Positions 44,127 to 54,472 are shown, numbered from the stretch's first letter. The stretch is 64,000 bases of DNA from JAWSVE01 sp050633885 (GCA_050633885.1 JBOEHK010000006.1:62001-126000); one strand, 5' to 3'. Notes: generated from the letters alone by a model not told the origin. Numbers and translations: made by a program.

Positions 44127-46355
44127 TTAACTAGTTTTTTCTTCTAAGCTTATGCCAGCATTTCTGGCTAGCTCGACAAAGCTCGGGAATGATGTTGCCA
44201 CATTCGCACAATTATTGATGGTGATCGGCGATGAAGCACGCAAAGCGGCGACAGTGAACGCCATGGCAATACGATGGTCATCATGGCTTTCTACTGTACC
44301 GCCAGTGATCTCTCCTCCTTCGATAACCATTCCATCTTCGGTTGGAACAGCATGAACACCCAGTGCTTGAAGTCCATCAGCCATCACTTGAATGCGATCA
44401 CTTTCTTTCACACGAAGCTCTTCAGCTCCTGTCAAACGAGTCGTGCCTTTTGCACAGGCAGCTGCGACAAACAACACCGGAAATTCATCAATCGCTAAAG
44501 GCACTTGTTCAGGCGGAATATCAATGCCTTGCAACTCTGAATAACGAATACGAATATCCGCAACAGGTTCTCCACCCACAACTCGTTTATTTGAAAAACC
44601 AACATCAGCCCCCATCAAACGTAAAATTTGTAGAATACCTGTTCTAGTTGGATTTATTCCCACATGGGTTAGCGTCACATCAGAACCGGGAGAAATGGCT
44701 GCAGCCACCATAAAAAATGCAGCTGACGAAATATCGGCAGGCACTTCTATATCGGTAGCTGTTAACTTTCCACCACCACTTAACGTCACTACATCATCAT
44801 TTGATTCAACATCATAGCCAAAACCACGAAGCATTCGCTCAGTGTGATCACGAGTGACGGCAGGTTCAATAACGGTTGTTTCGCCCTCAGCATAAATCCC
44901 CGCTAACAAAATAGCGGATTTAACTTGAGCACTGGCCATTGGTAATGTGTATTTAATCCCTTGCAAAGAAGCATTACCTTTTATATGCAACGGCGGCTTT
45001 CCATCGTCACTTTTATCAGATTCTGAGCCTGTGGTAATTTGAGCACCCATATCACTTAATGGATTTGATACACGTTTCATTGGACGTTTGGAAAGTGACG
45101 CATCACCGGTTAATTCAGTATCAAACGCTTGACCGGCCAACAAGCCTGATAACAACCTCATTGATGTGCCGGAATTTCCGAGGTACAACGGCCCGGGTGG
45201 TTTTTTCAGCCCCTGTAAACCAACGCCATGAATTTTAACGTTTCCATTTTTAGGCCCGTCAATCACAACACCCATGTCACGAAATGCTTGAAGAGTTGCC
45301 AGCGCGTCTTCACCTTCCAAAAAGCCGCTGACATTGGTCACACCTTCGGCTAAAGATCCCAACATGATGGAGCGATGAGAAATGGATTTATCGCCAGGCA
45401 CTCTTAATTCACCAGAGATTTTCCCGCCAGATTGAACCGTATAAACTACGTTTTTATTTTCTGTAGACATAAATGCTTTCTTGTTTAATCGAGAGACAAA
45501 ACTATCTCGCGCTGCTTTTGATCGAGTAAAAACACCCAGTAAAAATTCGCTATCTTTTTTCTCTATTGCTTGGCGCAAGCCATCTAAGTTTTTAGCAAAC
45601 AGGTCAAGCGATTTTAAAATACTGTCAGAATTGGCCAACATAATGTCGTGCCACATTCTAGGATCGCTCGAAGCTATGCGTGTAAAATCTTTAAAGCCTC
45701 CCGCCGCATAACGAAATATATTTTCATTCTCTGTATCATTTGCCAGTGTATCGACTAACGAATACGCAATGACATGGGGCAAATGGCTCGTCGCCGCCAG
45801 CACATCATCATGCTCTTCAACAGGCATTAACAACACTTCAGCGCCTAATGTTTGCCACATCGTTTCAACACGAGCCAGATGATCTGCGCCTGTATTATTC
45901 GAAGGCGTTAAAATAACGCGACGATCTTGATACAACGTTGGATTTGCAGCAGTTACTCCGCTTTTCTCTGAACCCGCGATTGGATGCCCTAAAACCAATT
46001 GAGGGGGTAGCTCCCCATAAGCTTCTATGGCAGCTGACAACACACTGCCCTTAACACTTGCGCAATCTGTAATCGTCACCTCAGGGGACACTGACCTGGC
46101 GATACTTTTTAATATCGCAGCCGTCGTTAACGTGGGAACAGCGATACAAATAACATCATCTTTTTTTAATGTACCTGCAATATCCAATACATCGGGATAG
46201 GCTTCATCGGCAAGATTCATTTTCAATGCTTGCTGACGAGTAGAGTCCGAACGCGCGATCGCAATAACAGAGCGACACCCCATAGAGCGCCGCAAACCAG
46301 CAGCAACACTAGCGCCAATCAAGCCAAAACCAACAATAACTAATTTATTGATCAC
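44127..46355 (-). CDS. tyrA-aroA: Fused prephenate dehydrogenase / EPSP synthase
   Basis: A 742-residue fusion of two aromatic amino-acid enzymes. TyrA (about 1-290) has VIVGFGLIGASVAAGLRRS, DCASVKGSVL and LGHPIAGSEKSGV. AroA (about 300-742) has PGDKSISHRSIMLGSL, YLGNSGTSMRLLSG, TRDHTERMLRGFGYD and IDEFPVLFVAAACAKG, with catalytic residues present. The fusion is known from Pseudomonas and relatives. Met296 at 45470, just past the TyrA domain, has AAGAAAG nine bases upstream and could also start a separate AroA. It lies 109 bp after pheA. cmk, the usual next gene, is moved away. Confidence 0.96.
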   Translation of the reverse strand: MINKLVIVGFGLIGASVAAGLRRSMGCRSVIAIARSDSTRQQALKMNLADEAYPDVLDIAGTLKKDDVICIAVPTLTTAAILKSIARSVSPEVTITDCASVKGSVLSAAIEAYGELPPQLVLGHPIAGSEKSGVTAANPTLYQDRRVILTPSNNTGADHLARVETMWQTLGAEVLLMPVEEHDDVLAATSHLPHVIAYSLVDTLANDTENENIFRYAAGGFKDFTRIASSDPRMWHDIMLANSDSILKSLDLFAKNLDGLRQAIEKKDSEFLLGVFTRSKAARDSFVSRLNKKAFMSTENKNVVYTVQSGGKISGELRVPGDKSISHRSIMLGSLAEGVTNVSGFLEGEDALATLQAFRDMGVVIDGPKNGNVKIHGVGLQGLKKPPGPLYLGNSGTSMRLLSGLLAGQAFDTELTGDASLSKRPMKRVSNPLSDMGAQITTGSESDKSDDGKPPLHIKGNASLQGIKYTLPMASAQVKSAILLAGIYAEGETTVIEPAVTRDHTERMLRGFGYDVESNDDVVTLSGGGKLTATDIEVPADISSAAFFMVAAAISPGSDVTLTHVGINPTRTGILQILRLMGADVGFSNKRVVGGEPVADIRIRYSELQGIDIPPEQVPLAIDEFPVLFVAAACAKGTTRLTGAEELRVKESDRIQVMADGLQALGVHAVPTEDGMVIEGGEITGGTVESHDDHRIAMAFTVAALRASSPITINNCANVATSFPSFVELARNAGISLEEKTS

Positions 46356-46464
46356 GATAATAAATTCTAAGATTTCTCTGAAGTAGAAATGATTCTAATG
46401 AAACATTGTAATCACTGAGCAGTGTTTAACTGCAATGCGCCAAATGCTTCTTTAGCAAAAACAA

Positions 46465-47598
46465 TTAAAGAACGGCTTTAGGATATGAACCCAATATTTT
46501 TAAATCAGACGCTTTTTCTCGAATTTGGCCTAAAGCAGCACTCACATTGACATCATCGACATGACCTTTTAAGTCAATAAAGAAAACATAGTTCCATTTA
46601 CCACTTTTAGAAGGGCGAGTTTCTATGCTCGTCAAATCAACATTATTCGTGCGAAAAGGCTCCAACAAATTATGTAAAGCGCCGGGTTCATTATGCATTG
46701 AAATGACAACGGATGTTTTATCTGTCCCACTAACAGGAACCGACTGATTACCAATAATTAAAAATCGCGTTGAATTATCCGGATTATCTTCAATTTTTTC
46801 TGATAAAATTTTCAAACCATATAAATCCGCCGCCATCTCACCAGCAATAGCAGCCGCATTCCACTCGCCGTTTAAACGCTTAGCTGCTTCAGCATTACTA
46901 TTCACCGCTACACGTTCAGCATTTGGATAATGCGAGTCCAGCCATTTTCGGCATTGCGCTAAGGATTGTGAATGAGAATAAATTCGGCTGATTGAATCTG
47001 TTTTTGTTACATCAGACACTAATAAATTCTGATGAATTCTGAGTGCAACTTCACCGCAAATTTTTAAGTTAGAATTTAAAAAGACATCAAGCGTATGATT
47101 CACAACCCCTTCGGAAGAATTTTCAACAGGAACCACACCAAACTCCACAGCTCCGGCTTCTACTTCACGAAATACTTCGTCAATTGCCGACATGGGTACG
47201 CTGATAGCTGAACGCCCGAAGTGTTTTAAGGCAGCTTGCTGAGTAAATGTTCCTTCTGGCCCCAAGAATGCAACACGAACTGGGTGTTCTAACGCTAAAC
47301 ATGCCGACATGATTTCACGAAATAAACGAGCCATTTCTTCATTCGACAAAGGACCTTTATTGGCATCCATCACTTTTCGTAAAACTTGAGCTTCACGTTC
47401 AGGACGATAATATTGGATATCCTCTTCGCCATTCGATTTTTTTACAACGGCAACATCTTTAGCGCACTGCGCTCTTTCACTGATTAAACGACCAATATCA
47501 GAATCGATTGAATCTATTTTATCGCGAAGCGCGATAAGCTCTTTGTTTTGGGTGTCTGGGGAAATTTGTGGGCCTGTCATGATACGATCACTTTCCAT
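46465..47598 (-). CDS. pheA: Chorismate mutase / prephenate dehydratase
   Basis: The bifunctional P-protein for phenylalanine synthesis, 377 residues. The AroQ chorismate mutase occupies about 15-100 (LRDKIDSIDSDIGRLISERA, YRPEREAQVLRKV). The dehydratase occupies about 107-285 (FLGPEGTFTQQAALKHFG, VPVENSSEGVVNHTLD, DNSTRFLIIG), followed by an ACT domain (SVVISMHNEPGALHNLLEPF, ETRPSKSGKWNYVFF). Two starts are possible: ATG 47598, or ATG 47580 with GGAAAG upstream. serC, which in Pseudomonas lies between gyrA and pheA, is missing. Confidence 0.96.
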   Translation of the reverse strand: MESDRIMTGPQISPDTQNKELIALRDKIDSIDSDIGRLISERAQCAKDVAVVKKSNGEEDIQYYRPEREAQVLRKVMDANKGPLSNEEMARLFREIMSACLALEHPVRVAFLGPEGTFTQQAALKHFGRSAISVPMSAIDEVFREVEAGAVEFGVVPVENSSEGVVNHTLDVFLNSNLKICGEVALRIHQNLLVSDVTKTDSISRIYSHSQSLAQCRKWLDSHYPNAERVAVNSNAEAAKRLNGEWNAAAIAGEMAADLYGLKILSEKIEDNPDNSTRFLIIGNQSVPVSGTDKTSVVISMHNEPGALHNLLEPFRTNNVDLTSIETRPSKSGKWNYVFFIDLKGHVDDVNVSAALGQIREKASDLKILGSYPKAVL

Positions 47599-47774
47599 TA
47601 AATTATGTTTTTACATAGTCGCTTATGACAGGTAAAAACATAGCATTAAAGTTTTTATTACATCGAATGAAAAATCGTTAAAAAATAAAAGCCGAGAATC
47701 ATTCAAACAAATAAAAAGAGCTAATCACTTTAATCACAAAAGCAGTTATAGCTCTTCTTAAGTTTTATCACACG

Positions 47775-50357
47775 TTATTCGTCAGATGAAGCGACTTCCA
47801 CATCCTCGTCATCTTCACTCTCTTCAATACGTTCAACACCAACTAGATGCTCACCTGATTTTACTTTTATCAAGCGAACGCCTTGAGTATTTCTTCCGAG
47901 TACCGATACTTCATCAACACGAGTTCTTACCATCGTGCCTTGATCGGAAATCAACATAATTTCTTCACCGTCAAGCACCTGAACCGCGCCTACTAAATCA
48001 CCATTTCTTTCAGTGGTTTGCATGGCAATAACACCTTGCGAGCCACGACCTTTCGCCGTGTATTCTTCTACATCGGTACGTTTTCCGTAACCGTTTTCAC
48101 TCACAGATAAAACCTTTCCACCTTCTTGCGGAATGACCATAGAAATAAGTTGCTGGCCTTCTTTTAAACGAATCCCGCGAACACCTCGAGAAGTCCGACC
48201 CATAGCCCGAACCTCTTGCTCTTTAAACCGAGCGGCTTTACCGGCAGAACTAAACAAAATAATATCTTGTTCGCCATCTGTGACAGCCGTACTCACCAAG
48301 CTATTGCCTTCGTCTAATTCAATTGCTCGAAGACCTGTACTACGTGGACGAGCAAACTGAGTCAATGCCGTTTTCTTTACGGTACCATTTGCAGTCGCCA
48401 TAAAAATATAATGATCATCATCATATTCTTGAACAGGAAGGATGGACGTGATCCTCTCCGCTTCTTCTAACGGCAATAAATTAATCATTGGGCGACCACG
48501 CGCTTGTCGCCCAGCAACAGGAATTTGATAGACTTTTAACCAATACACTTTGCCGAGATTACTGAAACACAGAATGGTCGCATGAGTACTAGCAATGAGG
48601 AGATGCTCAACAAAGTCTTCATCCTTAACCGCTGTCGCCGCTTTACCTGTTCCACCACGACGTTGCGCTTGGTAATCGGATAATGGTTGTGTTTTTGCGT
48701 AACCCCCATGGGAGATTGTTACAACTCGATCTTCTTCTGTTATCAGATCTTCTGTTGTTAAATCACTTTGTGATTCACAAATTTCTGTACGACGCTCATC
48801 GCCATACTCTTTCACAATGACTTCTAGTTCTTCACGGATGACTTCCATTAATCTAACTGGATTAGAAAGGATCGCCATGTATTCAGCAATTTGTTCTAAT
48901 TTTTCATCGTATTCGGAAAGCAACTTATCGTGCTCCATCCCTGTTAAACGATGTAAGCGTAACTCAAGGATCGATTGAGCTTGCACGGGCGATAAGAAGT
49001 ATTCTTCACCTCGCAACCCAAATTGTTCAGGTAAATCATCTGGACGACAAACACTATCCCCAGTATCACTTTTCGCGCGCTCTAAAAACTGCCCAACATC
49101 TGCCAAATTCCATCCACGCGCTAATAACGCTTCTTTTGCATCAGCAGGTGTTGGCGAAGATTTAATGAGTTCAATCACCTCATCAATATTAGCAATAGCA
49201 ATCGCTAAGCCTTCTAAAATATGTCCTCGATCTCGTGCTTTTCTCAACAAATAAACAGTACGACGTGTCACAACTTCACGGCGATGACGCACAAAGTATT
49301 CAAGAAGTTCTTTTAAGTTGAGGGTACGTGGCTGATTATCAACAAGCGCTACTATGTTAATACCAAACACACTTTGCAGCGCTGTTTGAGAATATAAGTT
49401 ATTTAAAACAACGTCGCCGCTTTCGCCCCGCTTTAATTCAATAACAACTCTCAAACCATCTTTATCTGATTCATCTCGAAGCTCAGAAATACCTTCAATT
49501 TTTTTCTCTTTTACTAGCTCTGCAATACGCTCGATTAATCGCGCTTTATTTAGCTGATAAGGGATTTCATGAATAATGATCGTTTCGCGGCTTGTTTTTT
49601 CATCAACAATCACTTCCGCTTTAGCTCGAACATAGATTCGACCGCGACCAGTACGGTAAGCTTGAACAATTCCCGCACGACCATTAATAATCGCCGCTGT
49701 AGGGAAATCTGGGCCCGGAATATATTCCATTAGCTCGTCGATTGTGATGTCTTCATTATCAATCAACGCGAGGCAACCATTCACCACTTCTTTTAAATTA
49801 TGAGGTGGGATATTTGTCGCCATACCCACAGCGATACCCGAAGAACCGTTAACCAATAAGTTGGGGACACGGGTCGGCAGCACATCAGGGATTTGTTCTT
49901 GACCATCATAGTTATCAACAAAGTCGACCGTTTCTTTATCTAGGTCAGCTAATAACTCATGAGTGATCTTTGCCATTCGAATTTCGGTGTAACGCATAGC
50001 AGCCGCTCTATCACCATCGATAGAACCAAAATTACCTTGCCCGTCGACAAGCATATACCGCATTGAAAAAGGCTGGGCCAACCGAACAATCGCATCATAA
50101 ACAGCGGAGTCGCCATGGGGATGGTATTTACCGATAACATCACCGACAACACGAGCCGATTTTTTATAGGATTTATTCCAATCATTATTGAGTTCACTCA
50201 TTGCGAAGAGAACTCGACGGTGAACAGGTTTTAGACCATCACGAACATCAGGGAGTGCTCTTCCCACGATTACGCTCATCGCATAATCAAGGTAGGACTG
50301 CTTCAATTCGTCTTCAATATTTCGCGTTAAAATTTCTTTTGCTATATCGTCGCCCAT
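47775..50357 (-). CDS. gyrA: DNA gyrase subunit A
   Basis: The DNA-cleaving subunit of gyrase, 860 residues. The catalytic tyrosine is Tyr123 (AAAMRYTEIRMAK). The quinolone region reads GKYHPHGDSAVYDAIVRLAQ with Ser84 and Asp88, the susceptible-type residues. The C-terminal six-bladed beta-pinwheel begins with the GyrA-box variant QRRGGTGK near residue 563, and the tail is acidic (EESEDDEDVEVASSDE). Length is normal. It is divergent from mtaD across 461 bp. Confidence 0.98.
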   Translation of the reverse strand: MGDDIAKEILTRNIEDELKQSYLDYAMSVIVGRALPDVRDGLKPVHRRVLFAMSELNNDWNKSYKKSARVVGDVIGKYHPHGDSAVYDAIVRLAQPFSMRYMLVDGQGNFGSIDGDRAAAMRYTEIRMAKITHELLADLDKETVDFVDNYDGQEQIPDVLPTRVPNLLVNGSSGIAVGMATNIPPHNLKEVVNGCLALIDNEDITIDELMEYIPGPDFPTAAIINGRAGIVQAYRTGRGRIYVRAKAEVIVDEKTSRETIIIHEIPYQLNKARLIERIAELVKEKKIEGISELRDESDKDGLRVVIELKRGESGDVVLNNLYSQTALQSVFGINIVALVDNQPRTLNLKELLEYFVRHRREVVTRRTVYLLRKARDRGHILEGLAIAIANIDEVIELIKSSPTPADAKEALLARGWNLADVGQFLERAKSDTGDSVCRPDDLPEQFGLRGEEYFLSPVQAQSILELRLHRLTGMEHDKLLSEYDEKLEQIAEYMAILSNPVRLMEVIREELEVIVKEYGDERRTEICESQSDLTTEDLITEEDRVVTISHGGYAKTQPLSDYQAQRRGGTGKAATAVKDEDFVEHLLIASTHATILCFSNLGKVYWLKVYQIPVAGRQARGRPMINLLPLEEAERITSILPVQEYDDDHYIFMATANGTVKKTALTQFARPRSTGLRAIELDEGNSLVSTAVTDGEQDIILFSSAGKAARFKEQEVRAMGRTSRGVRGIRLKEGQQLISMVIPQEGGKVLSVSENGYGKRTDVEEYTAKGRGSQGVIAMQTTERNGDLVGAVQVLDGEEIMLISDQGTMVRTRVDEVSVLGRNTQGVRLIKVKSGEHLVGVERIEESEDDEDVEVASSDE

Positions 50358-50818
50358 AGACTGCGGCTTTCCCTTTATCGGTTTTTATTGTGATAGCTTA
50401 GAGTTGATATAAAGCATGAGGAGTATTCTGATTCGCCCCTCATAACCTACATGCACTCCGCGCAGAAATTAAGCGGCCGATATTACCACAAAAGCCAGAG
50501 ATAGACACTTCTTAGACTGTATCTGCAAGCCAATACCGGTATACTTTCGCCTACTCGTTATTTCTGAGGAAGAACCTGAGAGGCTTACAGCGCTTTTTAC
50601 GAGTTTTACAGGACTTTAATTTGGTTTTTGCTGTGTAAAAATGGCATTTTAGGCAGGGCTAAAGGCTAAACTTAACCGAAGTGCTTTTGCTTATTTACCG
50701 AGCAAAATCTGGCTATAAGCTAAACTAAACTGAACATATTGTACCGCAACAGATACAACAACACATTGATCAAACGACCGCCACTGACAAGCCACCCAAC
50801 TTAAGATTTTCCCGATTT
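50358..50818. other. Divergent gyrA-mtaD intergenic region
   Basis: 461 bp without a supportable gene. It must hold the promoters for both directions, but no convincing -35/-10 pair was identified by eye. mtnA, which lies here in P. aeruginosa, is absent. Confidence 0.5.
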
Positions 50819-52162
50819 ATGACGACAACAAACACTGCTTCTAGCGCCATCGATCTCCTTATCAATGCAAAATGGATTATCCCCGTCATCCCTGAAGATG
50901 CTGTATTCGAAGACTGCGCGATTGCCGTCAAAGACAAAAAAATCATCGCCATTGTTCCTCAAACAGAGGCCGAGAAGCGCTTTCAGGAAATCAAAGCAAT
51001 CAAAAATCTTAATCAACATATCGTCATACCGGGGCTCATTAATGCTCACGGGCATTTAGCCATGAGCTTACTGCGAGGCTACGCGGATGATTTGCCATTA
51101 CAAGAATGGTTAGAAAAGAATATCTGGCCAGCTGAAGGACAATGGATCAGCGAACAATTTGTTTACGAAGGAACACAATTAGCCATGGCGGAGATGATTC
51201 GCAGTGGCACCACTTGCGTCGCTGATATGTATTTCTTCCCTGATCAAGCGGCAAAAGCGGCACAACATGCTGGAATGAGAGCTCAAATCACAGCGCCCGT
51301 TTTAGATTTTCCTACGCCTTGGGCTCAAGACGCTGACCAATACATTTCAAAAGCGTTAGCCGTTCACGATGATTTTCGTACGAGCAGCCTAATCACAGTG
51401 GGATTTGGTCCTCACGCTCCTTATACTGTTTCAGATCAGCCGCTCCAGCGAATTGCCACTCTTGCTCCTGAATTACAAACCCCGGTGCAAATCCATCTTC
51501 ATGAAACAGAATTTGAAGTGTCAGATGCCCTCGAAAAAACAGGCATGCGCCCAGTAGAACGGTTAGAAAAAATGAACTTTCTCTCACCCCTTGTTCAATG
51601 TGTTCATCTAACGCAGGTCGAAAAGAGCGATATCGATATTTTGAAAAAAACAGGCGCCCATGTTGTTCATTGTCCAGAATCAAATCTAAAATTAGCCAGT
51701 GGCTTTTGCCCAATAACTGAATTATTAGACGCCGGCATCAATGTCGCCTTAGGTACGGATGGCGCGGCAAGCAATAATGACTTGGACCTATTCGGAGAAA
51801 TGAGAACGGCTGCATTATTAGCGAAAGGAATCAGCAAAAATGCGGCAGCTATTGACGCCCATCAAGCACTGCAGTTAGCGACAATAAATGGCGCAAAAGC
51901 ACTCGGCCTAGAAGATATCACTGGTAGCTTAGAAACTGGAAAAGCCGCCGACTTTGCAGCTATTAAAATAGACACCATAGAATCAGCGCCCATGTTCAAC
52001 CCCATTTCACATCTTGTTTATACTAGCGCATCAAAACACATCACCGATGTGTGGATTGACGGGAAACATGTTCTCAAAGACAAAGAATTAACAACCTTAA
52101 ATGAAATTGAGATTCTACAACAAGCAAAAAACTGGCAAGAAAAAATAAATAAAAGTTCATAA
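50819..52162 (+). CDS. mtaD: 5-methylthioadenosine / S-adenosylhomocysteine deaminase (TRZ/ATZ amidohydrolase)
   Basis: Deaminates methylthioadenosine (and related adenosines) to the inosine form in purine/methionine salvage. The 447-residue amidohydrolase shows PGLINAHGHLAMSLLRGYAD (metal His pair), FGPHAPYTVS, QIHLHETEFEV, CVHLTQVEKSD, HCPESNLKLASGF and LGTDGAASNNDLDLFGEM. The order mtaD-ubiG-mupP-yciK is that of Pseudomonas. No clear Shine-Dalgarno precedes the ATG. Confidence 0.9.
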   Translation: MTTTNTASSAIDLLINAKWIIPVIPEDAVFEDCAIAVKDKKIIAIVPQTEAEKRFQEIKAIKNLNQHIVIPGLINAHGHLAMSLLRGYADDLPLQEWLEKNIWPAEGQWISEQFVYEGTQLAMAEMIRSGTTCVADMYFFPDQAAKAAQHAGMRAQITAPVLDFPTPWAQDADQYISKALAVHDDFRTSSLITVGFGPHAPYTVSDQPLQRIATLAPELQTPVQIHLHETEFEVSDALEKTGMRPVERLEKMNFLSPLVQCVHLTQVEKSDIDILKKTGAHVVHCPESNLKLASGFCPITELLDAGINVALGTDGAASNNDLDLFGEMRTAALLAKGISKNAAAIDAHQALQLATINGAKALGLEDITGSLETGKAADFAAIKIDTIESAPMFNPISHLVYTSASKHITDVWIDGKHVLKDKELTTLNEIEILQQAKNWQEKINKSS

Positions 52163-52223
52163 TTTTTTTTCCTCCCATAAATCATTAAAATTCAAACACG
52201 TTATTGACCAAAAGATTTTACCT

Positions 52224-52928
52224 ATGCAAAACGTCGACGCATCAGAAATTGCAAAATTCGAAGCTCTTGCCAACCGCTGGTGGGACAAGAACAGTGAATT
52301 CAAACCCCTGCATGAAATCAACCCTCTTCGATGTAACTACATAGATTTGCATTCACCCGTTGCTGAAACAACATTATTAGATGTGGGATGTGGTGGCGGA
52401 CTTATTTGTGAAGGCTTAGCCCAACGCGGGGCCACTGTCACAGGGATAGACATGGGTGAAGCGCCTTTATCGGTTGCAAAACTACACGCCCTGGAAAGTC
52501 AGCTCGATATTGATTATCGACAAATTACCGCTGAAGGATTAGCAGAAGAACAACCCGAGCAATATGATGTCGTCACTTGTTTAGAAATGCTAGAACATGT
52601 TCCCGATCCTAGTGCTGTTGTAAAAGCTTGCATGGCGTTAGTCAAACCCGGTGGGCATGTGTATTTTTCTACCATTAGTCGAAACCCAAAAGCTTACGTG
52701 TTTGCCATTCTAGGAGCAGAATATATTTTAAACATGCTACCGAAAGGAACTCACGATTACGCAAAATTCATTAAACCTTCTGAGCTTGCACAATGGATTC
52801 GAGAAGCAGGACTCGAACTGCAGCATATGACTGGCCTGACTTACAATCCACTAACAAAGCAATACAAACTTAATCCCAAAGATGTCAGTGTCAATTATAT
52901 GGTTCACACAAAAAAACCAATGGATTAA
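52224..52928 (+). CDS. ubiG: Ubiquinone biosynthesis O-methyltransferase
   Basis: Performs the two O-methylations of ubiquinone synthesis. The 234-residue SAM-dependent enzyme shows FEALANRWWDKNSEFKPLHE, LLDVGCGGGLICEGLAQRGA (SAM motif I), VVTCLEMLEHVPDP and FSTISRNPKAYVFAILGAEY. All are UbiG-specific. It follows mtaD by 61 bp. Confidence 0.97.
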   Translation: MQNVDASEIAKFEALANRWWDKNSEFKPLHEINPLRCNYIDLHSPVAETTLLDVGCGGGLICEGLAQRGATVTGIDMGEAPLSVAKLHALESQLDIDYRQITAEGLAEEQPEQYDVVTCLEMLEHVPDPSAVVKACMALVKPGGHVYFSTISRNPKAYVFAILGAEYILNMLPKGTHDYAKFIKPSELAQWIREAGLELQHMTGLTYNPLTKQYKLNPKDVSVNYMVHTKKPMD

Positions 52929-52990
52929 AGCAACAAACACTATCTATTAAATATTCACTCTTAAAATCGCTGATAATTATAGACACCCTT

Positions 52991-53668
52991 ATGAATCTCA
53001 AAGCCGTATTGTTTGACCTCGATGGAACGTTACTAGACACCGCCCCCGATTTTGTAACAACTGTTAACCGTTTAATGAGAGAAGAAAATCTATCCGATAT
53101 CCCTGCTGAAAGAACACGTAAGACAGTATCAAACGGTGCAAGAGCATTAATCAATATGGCTTTTGGTTTAGGGTTTGAAGAGCCTGACTTCGACCGCCTA
53201 CACAAACGGCTTCTCGAAATTTATACTGAACAATTAGCGGTAGACACCGTTCCCTTTCCAGGAATACAAAACATTTTATCTTTTCTTGGTGCTAACCATA
53301 TTCCTTGGGGGATTGTGACGAACAAATCAATTACCTACACACAACCGATTTTAGATGCACTGGCTTTTAATCCTGCTCCCGCAAGTGTTATCTGCCCTGA
53401 CCATGTTGAAAAAAATAAGCCTGATCCTGAATCATTATTTTTAGCCTGTGAGCAATTAAATTGCCAAACAAATGAAATTATTTATATTGGTGATCACAAA
53501 CGCGATATTATTTGCGGGCAACGTGCAGGTAGTAAAACCATAGCCGCTATTTATGGGTATGTACCTGAAGGTGATAATCCGGCAGACTGGAATGCCGACT
53601 ACATTGTCGATTCAGCTCTAGACATTTTGCCCATTGTAAAGAAATACCTACATCAATCATCACTTTGA
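52991..53668 (+). CDS. mupP: HAD phosphatase, N-acetylmuramic acid 6-phosphate phosphatase (MupP-type)
   Basis: A 225-residue HAD hydrolase: VLFDLDGTLLDTAPDF (motif I, catalytic Asp), IVTNKSITYTQPIL (motif II), IYIGDHKRDIICGQRAG (motif IV). It resembles phosphoglycolate phosphatase. Position between ubiG and yciK is that of P. aeruginosa PA3172, shown to be MupP of the cell-wall recycling shunt that bypasses de novo UDP-MurNAc synthesis. The MupP role is inferred from synteny; Gph cannot be excluded. Confidence 0.8.
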   Translation: MNLKAVLFDLDGTLLDTAPDFVTTVNRLMREENLSDIPAERTRKTVSNGARALINMAFGLGFEEPDFDRLHKRLLEIYTEQLAVDTVPFPGIQNILSFLGANHIPWGIVTNKSITYTQPILDALAFNPAPASVICPDHVEKNKPDPESLFLACEQLNCQTNEIIYIGDHKRDIICGQRAGSKTIAAIYGYVPEGDNPADWNADYIVDSALDILPIVKKYLHQSSL

Positions 53669-53698
53669 CTTCATTCTTTTTACTTAAGACGTATAAAC

Positions 53699-54472
53699 AT
53701 GCCAAACATTACCGAAAGCAAAGCATTATTAAGTTACTCACCTTCTACCACTGCTTTAAAAGGAAAAATTATAGCTGTCACCGGTGCTGGAGACGGTATC
53801 GGAAAAGTCGCAGCATTAACCTATGCGGCACATGGCGCCACTGTTATTTTACTCGGCAGGACCGTTCAAAAACTTGAAGCTGTTTATGACGAAATAGAAT
53901 CGAAAGGTTTTCCACAAGCTGCAATCTATCCTATCAACTTTGAAGGAGCCGAAGAAAAAGATTACGAAGAAATGTCAGCCGCATTACAAAAAGAAATGGG
54001 TCACCTTGATGGCATTCTACATAACGCAAGCAGTCTCGGACCTAGAACACCACTGAGCCACTACAATGCCGATGCGTGGAATCGTATTTTACAAGTCAAT
54101 TGCACCGCACCTTTTTTAATGACGAAAGCATTATTACCATTACTGGAAAAATCTAAAAATGCTTCGCTTGTTTTTACGGGTTCTTCTGTTGGTTATAAAG
54201 GGCGTGCTTTTTGGGGAGCCTATGCGGTAAGTAAAGCAGCAACAGAAAATCTAATGGAAATACTCACTGAAGAACTCGCAGAAACAACCCCCATCCGTGT
54301 CAACAGCATTAATCCGGGCGCAACACGAACAAAAATGAGAGCTGACGCTTACCCCGGAGAAAATCCTAACACATTAAAAAAACCCGAAGATATTATGCCC
54401 ATTTATTTATACCTAATGAGTGACGACAGCGTTGGCGTCTCCGGAAAGCAATTCCAAGCACAACCGCAGTAA
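53699..54472 (+). CDS. yciK: YciK-type short-chain dehydrogenase
   Basis: A classical SDR of 257 residues. It begins with a short N-terminal extension, then IIAVTGAGDGIGKVAALTYA, ILHNASSLGPRTPL, FTGSSVGYKGRAFWGAYAVSK-type active site (Ser/Tyr/Lys) and NSINPGATRTKMRADAYP. YciK proteins have no firmly established substrate. It lies 30 bp after mupP and ends the plus-strand run. Confidence 0.88.
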   Translation: MPNITESKALLSYSPSTTALKGKIIAVTGAGDGIGKVAALTYAAHGATVILLGRTVQKLEAVYDEIESKGFPQAAIYPINFEGAEEKDYEEMSAALQKEMGHLDGILHNASSLGPRTPLSHYNADAWNRILQVNCTAPFLMTKALLPLLEKSKNASLVFTGSSVGYKGRAFWGAYAVSKAATENLMEILTEELAETTPIRVNSINPGATRTKMRADAYPGENPNTLKKPEDIMPIYLYLMSDDSVGVSGKQFQAQPQ

